Assembly: GCF_008933955.1 (NCBI RefSeq) | Contig: NZ_WBXO01000005.1 | Location: 62,001 to 126,000, forward strand | Length of the DNA: 64,000 bases | Reading direction: 5' to 3' | DNA from: Heliorestis acidaminivorans | Lineage (GTDB): Bacteria > Bacillota > Desulfitobacteriia > Heliobacteriales > Heliobacteriaceae | Shown: positions 61,401-64,000 of the stretch, piece by piece | Position numbering within the stretch: position 1 is the first letter of the stretch | Layout: every line of letters starts with the position of its first letter | Made by a program: the position numbers and the translations under genes | Notes under the pieces: model-generated | Told to the model about the DNA's origin: nothing | Seen by the model: only the letters and a program-made list of their open reading frames with translations | Database searches by the model: none

Positions 61401-61973
61401 TTGCCCCCTCTTTTGCTAGAAGATAAATCATCGGTACTAGAAGCCCTTTTGTTTGCTTCTTCTGAGCCTGTGCCATTAGATTTACTGGCTAAAATTACGG
61501 AACTTACAACAGAAGAAGCAGAAAAACAGTTGAGAGTATTAGCTCATAGCTATGATCAAGAGCGTCGAGGTTGGCAGTTAGAAGAAGTAGCTGGTGGCTA
61601 TCGATTAGCAACAAGACCTGAATATAGTACCTATGTGATGCGTTTAATAAAACCACAAGGCTCACAAGGCTTGTCTAAAGCGGCACTAGAGACTTTAGCT
61701 ATCGTTGCCTACCATCAACCTGTGACTCGAGCTGAAATTGAGCAAATCCGTGGTGTAAAGGTAGAGCGTTCTTTAGCAACTCTTTTAGGCAAAAAGCTTA
61801 TTCAAGAAAAAGGAAGAAAAGAAGCTCTAGGTCGTCCTATTCTTTATGGTACGACGGAGCAGTTTCTCCTTCATTTTGGTCTTCGTACTATAGAAGAATT
61901 GCCTCTTTTAGAAGAAGTTTTTGTACAATCTGATTTGGCTTTTACTGAAGTTGAACAAGAGGCTGATGGATAG
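61401..61973 (+). CDS. scpB: Segregation and condensation protein B
   Basis: The 190-residue protein has the two winged-helix domains of ScpB: VLEALLFASSEPV at the start, LSKAALETLAIVAYHQPVTRAEIEQIRG in the second domain (cited in part), and RPILYGTTEQFLLHFGL at the end. It dimerises on the ScpA kleisin. TTG start with AAAGGAGGG. scpA-scpB is a classical pair; the operon continues into an alpha/beta hydrolase. Confidence 0.96.
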   Translation: MPPLLLEDKSSVLEALLFASSEPVPLDLLAKITELTTEEAEKQLRVLAHSYDQERRGWQLEEVAGGYRLATRPEYSTYVMRLIKPQGSQGLSKAALETLAIVAYHQPVTRAEIEQIRGVKVERSLATLLGKKLIQEKGRKEALGRPILYGTTEQFLLHFGLRTIEELPLLEEVFVQSDLAFTEVEQEADG

Positions 61974-62011
61974 TAAAGATAAAGAAACGAGCCCTAGGAG
62001 GTTTGCTGTTG

Positions 62012-62857
62012 ATGGAACCGATTCGTCATTCTTTCGAACTACCAGGAATCACCTTATCTTATCTGGAGTGGCAAGGAGAAGGCAAAGAACCACTCTTACT
62101 TTTACATGGCCTTGGAGATCATGCACTAGTATGGTCTGACCTAGCCCCTTTGCTAAAAGAAGACTTTCAGATCATCGCACCAGATATGCGAGGTCATGGA
62201 GAGAGCGGCAAGCCTCATAAAGGCTACACATTTGACCATGCTATTGAGGATCTAGAGAAACTGATGGACCATCTAGGCTGGTCAGCAGCCCATATAGTTG
62301 GTCATTCTTGGACAGGAAAGTTAGCGCCTATCTGGGCTCGCCAAAATAGCAAGCGCTTCTTAAGTATGGTACTTATTGATCCTATCTTTATTATCAAGAT
62401 GCCATCTCTAATGAAACTTTCTTTCCCTATTCTCTATCGTGTTCTCGATAGCTTAAAAGGCATGGGGCCTTTTGCAAACTATGAAGAAGCGGAAAGCAAA
62501 GCTCGAACTTTGCGACAATACGAAGGCTGGAGCGAGTTACAACAAAAAGTTTTTCATCAAGGTATGGAAGAAAAGGGTAACGGTCGCTGGGGAAGTAAGT
62601 TTGTTATACCGGCACGCAACGAAATCTTTGAAGATGTCATGAAAGTAGCTGGCTTAACAGAAGACATCACCGTACCTACTCTTTTTGTTCAACCAGAAAA
62701 AGGTGTAAATAGAGCTGATTTTCAGCTCAAACCTTACAACAAATATCTCAAGAATTTGACTATTGCTCGCGTCCCAGGTAATCATTGGCCTCATCTTGTA
62801 GAGCCAGAACATTTTAATAAAGCTGTACGAGAATTCTTGCTTGCCCATAAGCAATAA
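62012..62857 (+). CDS. Alpha/beta-fold hydrolase
   Basis: The 281-residue protein has the oxyanion region LLLHGLGDHALVW, the PDMRGHGES strand and a nucleophile elbow GHSWTG (Ser99), in which the residue two after Ser is Thr instead of Gly. The candidate His lies in GNHWPHLVE near the C-terminus. The fold covers lipases, esterases and haloalkane-type hydrolases, so the reaction cannot be named. ATG 62012 has TAGGAGG ten bases before; an in-frame TTG at 62003 is too close to the site. Confidence 0.88.
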   Translation: MEPIRHSFELPGITLSYLEWQGEGKEPLLLLHGLGDHALVWSDLAPLLKEDFQIIAPDMRGHGESGKPHKGYTFDHAIEDLEKLMDHLGWSAAHIVGHSWTGKLAPIWARQNSKRFLSMVLIDPIFIIKMPSLMKLSFPILYRVLDSLKGMGPFANYEEAESKARTLRQYEGWSELQQKVFHQGMEEKGNGRWGSKFVIPARNEIFEDVMKVAGLTEDITVPTLFVQPEKGVNRADFQLKPYNKYLKNLTIARVPGNHWPHLVEPEHFNKAVREFLLAHKQ

Positions 62858-62907
62858 AAGTAGTATTGATGAAGAAAACATAGGACTCGGAAAGGGGAAT
62901 TTTAACT

Positions 62908-63756
62908 ATGGCAAATTATATAGACGGAAAAGCAATTGCCGCAAACTTAAGGGCAGAAGTAAAGGACGAAGTGGAAAAGATCAAAGCACTAGGCCATACT
63001 CCCAAATTAGCGGTACTCTTAGTTGGCGATGATCCTGCCTCCGTTCTTTATGCCCGTTCAAAAGAAAAAAGTGCTGCTAATGTAGGCATTGCTTTTGAAC
63101 TATACCACATGCCGGGGAATACAGCAGAAGAAGAAGTACTGGCTTTGATTGAAAAACTAAACAAAGATGAAGCTGTTCATGGGATTATGGTGGAATTGCC
63201 TGTACCAGCTCATATCTCAAAAGAAAAAGTAATGGAGCAAATTGATCCACTGAAGGATGTAGATGGTGTACATCCCTTGAATCGTGGCTATCTAGTAGCA
63301 GGCCGACCCTCCTTAATTCCTGCCACGCCACAAAGCTGTATAATTATGTTAGAGCGCTCAGGCATTGATTTGCGCGGCAAGCGCGTTGTTCTTGTAGGAC
63401 GTGGAGAAACAGTAGGTAAGCCTTTGTTTTTCTTACTATTACAGAAAAACGCTACCGTTACAGTCTGTCATACTGGTACGAAAGACTTAGCTAAGGAAGT
63501 GAAAGGCGGAGAAATTGTTATCGCCGCTGCAGGTCGAGCTGGTCTTATAACTAAAGAGATGGTAGCTCCAGGATCTATAGTCATTGATGCAGGCATTAAC
63601 GAAGTAGAAGGACGTATTGTCGGTGATGTTTTAACTGAAGAAGTAGCCGAAGTAGCGTCTATGATTAGTCCCGTTCCCGGTGGCGTCGGTTCTTGTACAA
63701 CCGTATTAATCTTCAAAAACGTCATTGAAGGTCTGAAAATGCAGAAAGGGCTATAG
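62908..63756 (+). CDS. folD: Methylenetetrahydrofolate dehydrogenase/cyclohydrolase FolD, variant active site
   Basis: FolD normally interconverts methylene-, methenyl- and formyl-tetrahydrofolate. The 282 residues keep the catalytic Lys54 (SKEKS) and Asp119 (KDVDGVHP), but the third residue, Gln98 of E. coli FolD, is Glu96 (VELPVPAH). The dinucleotide loop reads GRGETVGKP instead of GRSxIVGxP and the end PGGVGSCTTVL instead of PGGVGPMT. A stand-alone cyclodeaminase-type gene follows immediately, which could take over the cyclohydrolase step. AAAGGGG precedes the ATG. Confidence 0.92.
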   Translation: MANYIDGKAIAANLRAEVKDEVEKIKALGHTPKLAVLLVGDDPASVLYARSKEKSAANVGIAFELYHMPGNTAEEEVLALIEKLNKDEAVHGIMVELPVPAHISKEKVMEQIDPLKDVDGVHPLNRGYLVAGRPSLIPATPQSCIIMLERSGIDLRGKRVVLVGRGETVGKPLFFLLLQKNATVTVCHTGTKDLAKEVKGGEIVIAAAGRAGLITKEMVAPGSIVIDAGINEVEGRIVGDVLTEEVAEVASMISPVPGGVGSCTTVLIFKNVIEGLKMQKGL

Positions 63757-63771
63757 GGGGCTGTAATAAAT

Positions 63772-64000
63772 ATGAAAAATCTTTTTGATGAATCATTACG
63801 TGAAGTACTTAAACAATCAGCATCACCAGCGCCAACACCAGGTGGAGGCTCTGTCTCTGCTGTGGCTGGTGCTTTTGGAGCGGCTATGGTCGCCATGGTC
63901 GGTAACTTGACAGTAGGAAAAGAAAAATATAAAGATGTAGAACCAGAAGCAAAAGAGTTACTCCATAAGGCCAACAAGGTTATTGAAGAACTAGAACAAC
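63772..64000 (+). CDS. Cyclodeaminase/cyclohydrolase family protein (FchA-like), 3' end missing
   Basis: The visible 76 residues begin MKNLFDESLREVLKQ and contain the family signature SPAPTPGGGSVSAVAGAFGA followed by MVAMVGNLTVGK. This matches formimido-THF cyclodeaminase and methenyl-THF cyclohydrolase FchA of anaerobes. It starts 15 bases after folD, so they form an operon in one-carbon metabolism. The right edge of the window cuts it; glutamate formiminotransferase could follow. Confidence 0.9.
   Translation, partial: MKNLFDESLREVLKQSASPAPTPGGGSVSAVAGAFGAAMVAMVGNLTVGKEKYKDVEPEAKELLHKANKVIEELEQ

Noticed and set aside
1-64000. CRISPR arrays, insertion sequences, integrase or phage genes
   Set aside because: No regularly spaced repeats, transposase motifs or phage structural genes were found, so the Ter island has no visible mobility gene.

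Overview
The window reads as a chromosomal segment of a low-to-mid GC, anaerobic, endospore-forming and probably flagellated Firmicute of class Clostridia. Evidence for this: a housekeeping order typical of Clostridia (rph-rdgB ... tRNA-Leu-tig-clpP-clpX-lonB-lon-engB), sporulation-type genes (LonB, GerMN lipoprotein, SH3/amidase_3 protein), a flagellar rod-binding (FlgJ N-domain) protein, oxygen-sensitive Fe-S enzymes (class I two-subunit fumarase, 2-hydroxyacyl-CoA dehydratase with its activase, CO dehydrogenase CooS), a lysine riboswitch and frequent TTG/GTG starts behind strong Shine-Dalgarno sites. A Heliobacteriaceae-like host is my best guess, but this is inference; no rRNA or photosynthesis gene is present to settle it. 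No CRISPR array, insertion sequence or prophage was seen.

Layout. 1-2617: a three-gene membrane glycosylation unit (GT2 transferase cut by the left edge, SMR/ArnE-like carrier, ArnT-like GT39/83 transferase). 2639-3405 (minus): two overlapping half-size TauE/SafE permease genes. 3550-5893: LytTR regulator with Glu in place of the phospho-acceptor Asp, ZIP metal transporter, GerMN lipoprotein. 6142-13350: cell wall and core metabolism (amidase, murI, dehydratase pair, fumarase alpha/beta, rph, rdgB). 13433-22230: tRNA-Leu(UAG), then the protein quality-control block tig-clpP-clpX-lonB-lon-engB. 22364-29466: asnB, a two-P-loop ATPase of unknown role, a coiled-coil protein, a FlgJ-like protein and a third Lon-type protease. 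29564-33506: two tiny overlapping minus-strand genes, an FmdB zinc ribbon gene behind a G-tract palindrome, an orphan divergent cooS, and a Gln/Ser/Gly/Met-rich protein.

34011-50524 is the most notable region: a 13-gene tellurite/stress-type (Ter) island, all on the plus strand. It encodes TerD, TerD, a TerD-TerA fusion, a PMCA-type Ca2+ ATPase, a beta-helix-TerD fusion, a DUF4236-repeat protein, the TerY-P triad (VWA protein, PP2C phosphatase, kinase-zinc ribbon), an AIM24 protein, and a metabolite module (HpcH/HpaI-like lyase, a giant phosphoribosyltransferase/PELOTA fusion, HAD phosphatase). The ATP-grasp enzyme expected in such modules was not found. The likely logic is a membrane- and Ca2+-linked stress sensor that signals through phosphorylation and makes a nucleoside-like compound.

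50719-64000: queC and a TIGR03915-type gene; a lysine riboswitch controlling lysA; a 33-codon gene; an ArsR-linked permease/thioredoxin-like unit; a DHH-CBS-tRNA nucleotidyltransferase fusion; and the run M50 protease-trpS-scpA-scpB-alpha/beta hydrolase-folD-cyclodeaminase (cut by the right edge). Two housekeeping enzymes carry telling variations: TrpRS has a Cys pattern resembling the Fe-S TrpRS type, and FolD has Glu where the cyclohydrolase Gln is expected, next to a stand-alone cyclohydrolase gene.
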